This document shows, piece by piece, positions 6,112-7,528 of a DNA stretch of 7,528 bases. This DNA is from Flavobacteriales bacterium. GTDB lineage: Bacteria; Bacteroidota; Bacteroidia; Flavobacteriales_D; Crocinitomicaceae. How positions within the stretch are numbered: the first letter of the stretch is position 1; every line of letters begins with the position of its first letter. Made by a program: the position numbers and the translations under genes. Below the pieces are notes generated by a model. It did no database searches, was not told where the DNA came from, and saw only the letters and a list, made by a program, of their open reading frames with translations. The stretch lies in NCBI GenBank assembly GCA_947496835.1, contig CANMFV010000044.1:1-7528 (forward strand), written 5' to 3'.

Positions 6112-7528
6112 ATGAACTATTTCCTACTTATTCTTTTCGCGTGTTTCGCTGAATTGAGTTTCAGTCAGTCTACCTCAAAAATTACTGGTGAAGTCAGTGA
6201 AAATGCTACAAACCAACTTTTAAGCGGGGCTAAAATCACTCTGTACAACAATCAAGGTGTCTTAGTTAAAAGGACCATGAGCAATTCACAAGGTATTTAC
6301 GAAATGACTGATGTGATGTATGGCGATTATTCCATTACGTTTAAAATGATGGGATTTGATTCAATGGTTCAGGAAATTCAAGTTTCAAAACCCATCGTTA
6401 CCGTCAATTTTTTCATCGGTGCTAGTCAAGAATACCGTGAAATAAAGGTCATTGGTAACTTAGCTGGATCCCAAAATGTACCTGTGGCAGTCACTAAAAT
6501 TCCACTACAAAAAATTACGGAAGAACTCGGTTCGCGCGATTTACCGATGTTGCTAAATGGAACTCCTGGAGTTTACGCTACGCAACAGGGCGGTGGAGAT
6601 GGTGATGCAAGAATAAATGTCCGTGGATTCGACCAACGAAATGTTGGAGTAATGATTGATGGTGTTCCGGTAAACGACATGGAAAACGGAGCCGTTTATT
6701 GGTCCAACTGGTTTGGACTCGACGCCATTACCGCGCAAATGCAAGTACAACGTGGACTCGGAGCAACAAAAATTGCGATGCCATCCATTGGAGGAACGAT
6801 TAACATCATCACACAAGGCGTTTCCAATAAACCAGGTGGAACTTTTCGACAAGAATATGGTACTGGAAACTTATTGCGCTCTACCCTCTCTTATAACACT
6901 GGTATGACCAAATCGGGTTGGGGTTTAACTTTTTCTGCTTCCTACAAACAAGCGGATGGTTGGGTATATGGAACACCAAGTCAGGGGAAATTTGGGTACA
7001 TCAAGGTATCAAAGAAATTGGACAAACATTTATTGACTTTGTCCGCATTTGCAGCACCACAAGAACACGGTCAGCGTTCCTACAATCAAGCCATTCAATA
7101 TTTCGACGAAGGAACAGCAAGAAATCTTGGCGCTCCAATCGATACAAATATGATATTCTCGAATATGGGAATTCGCTTTAATCAACATTGGGGATATCAA
7201 ACGGCAAGCAATGGAAAAAAAGAAATCCTTAACGAACGACTTAATTTCTACTCTAAACCTCAGTTTACCTTGAAGGATTTTTGGACGGTAAATGATAAAT
7301 TGTCCATTTCAAACATTGCCTATGTTTCTGTTGGTCGTGGCGGTGGGACAAGTATTTTCAATTCAAGTGCTTTGCTTAGAGATTCAACTGGATTGATTAA
7401 TTGGGATTTGGTGATCAAAGAAAATCAAGTAAACTCTTTATTTGGAACACCGAATACGGATCCTATTTACCATCCAACCCAAATAAAATCGAGTCAAATA
7501 TTATTAGCAAGTATCAATAACCATTTCT
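6112..7528 (+). CDS. TonB-dependent outer-membrane receptor with N-terminal carboxypeptidase-regulatory-like domain (3' partial)
   Basis: The frame is open from ATG 6112 to the window edge (472 codons plus one base), so the C-terminal part of the barrel is missing. The family imports siderophores, vitamins, glycans or peptides across the outer membrane using TonB energy. Seen: signal peptide of about 18 residues ending SFSQ, with no basic residue near its N-terminus; a CarboxypepD_reg-like beta-sandwich (about residues 23-104) with SGAKITLYN and SNSQGIYEM; a TonB-box-like stretch REIKVIG at 109-115; then the plug domain (about 120-236). The plug carries INVRGFDQRNVGVMIDGVPV at 168-187, VQRGLGATK at 212-220 and GGTINIIT at 227-234. 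Barrel strands follow from about residue 245. An in-frame TAA at 6082-6084 and no other ATG in between fix the start. The sequence does not reveal the substrate. No SusD partner is visible; one could lie beyond the window. Confidence 0.93.
   Translation, partial: MNYFLLILFACFAELSFSQSTSKITGEVSENATNQLLSGAKITLYNNQGVLVKRTMSNSQGIYEMTDVMYGDYSITFKMMGFDSMVQEIQVSKPIVTVNFFIGASQEYREIKVIGNLAGSQNVPVAVTKIPLQKITEELGSRDLPMLLNGTPGVYATQQGGGDGDARINVRGFDQRNVGVMIDGVPVNDMENGAVYWSNWFGLDAITAQMQVQRGLGATKIAMPSIGGTINIITQGVSNKPGGTFRQEYGTGNLLRSTLSYNTGMTKSGWGLTFSASYKQADGWVYGTPSQGKFGYIKVSKKLDKHLLTLSAFAAPQEHGQRSYNQAIQYFDEGTARNLGAPIDTNMIFSNMGIRFNQHWGYQTASNGKKEILNERLNFYSKPQFTLKDFWTVNDKLSISNIAYVSVGRGGGTSIFNSSALLRDSTGLINWDLVIKENQVNSLFGTPNTDPIYHPTQIKSSQILLASINNHF

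Noticed and set aside
6112..6168. Possible lipobox (LFAC) in the receptor signal peptide
   Set aside because: The cysteine is at residue 11, too early to follow a normal n-region and hydrophobic core, and a signal peptidase I site near SFSQ fits a TonB receptor better.
6553..7181. Open frames on both strands within the receptor region (6553-6852 minus, 6713-6907 plus, 6918-7181 plus)
   Set aside because: The frame from 6112 is continuously open across this stretch and encodes a conserved plug and early barrel; the others are shadows and do not indicate a frameshift.
1..7528. Search for a mobile element, CRISPR array, toxin-antitoxin or defence cluster, tRNA or rRNA
   Set aside because: No transposase or integrase motifs, terminal inverted repeats, spaced repeats or cloverleaf-like segments were seen; all long frames are explained by the five genes described.

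Overview
The window looks like an ordinary chromosomal segment of a Bacteroidota bacterium, most likely a Flavobacteriales relative. Several things point there. One protein ends in a type IX secretion (Por) sorting domain, and next to it is a TonB-dependent receptor with an N-terminal carboxypeptidase-regulatory-like domain. The start codons lack a Shine-Dalgarno sequence. The candidate promoters fit the Bacteroidota pattern (TTG, about 20 bases, then TAnnTTTG), and the base composition is AT-rich. Genus cannot be read from this sequence; a Fluviicola/Crocinitomicaceae-like origin is only a guess.

Layout, left to right. (1) Positions 2-1171, plus strand: the 5'-truncated end of a THUMP-domain SAM-dependent rRNA methyltransferase (RlmL N-terminal-half/YpsC type). 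(2) Positions 1178-1215: a perfect 16-bp hairpin flanked by A and T runs, which serves as a bidirectional terminator between two converging genes. (3) Positions 1219-2505, minus strand: citrate synthase (gltA). (4) Positions 2621-4777, minus strand: a secreted S9B dipeptidyl-peptidase-IV-like enzyme with all catalytic and substrate-anchoring residues. (5) Positions 4778-5021: a divergent intergenic region with candidate promoters on both strands and a 10-bp direct repeat. (6) Positions 5022-6080, plus strand: a secreted lamin-tail-domain protein with a type IX sorting tail. (7) Positions 6112 to the window end, plus strand: the first 472 codons of a TonB-dependent outer-membrane receptor, cut by the window edge.

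Functionally this is a mix of housekeeping genes (rRNA modification, TCA cycle entry) and cell-envelope genes for peptide breakdown and outer-membrane uptake. The lamin-tail protein and the receptor are 31 bp apart on the same strand with no convincing terminator or promoter between them, so they may be co-transcribed. No mobile element, CRISPR array, tRNA, rRNA or defence system is visible, and I found no convincing undescribed system. The observations most worth checking are two start-site issues, a recurring promoter architecture, the repeat beside the lamin-tail gene promoter, and the possible secreted-protein/receptor pair.
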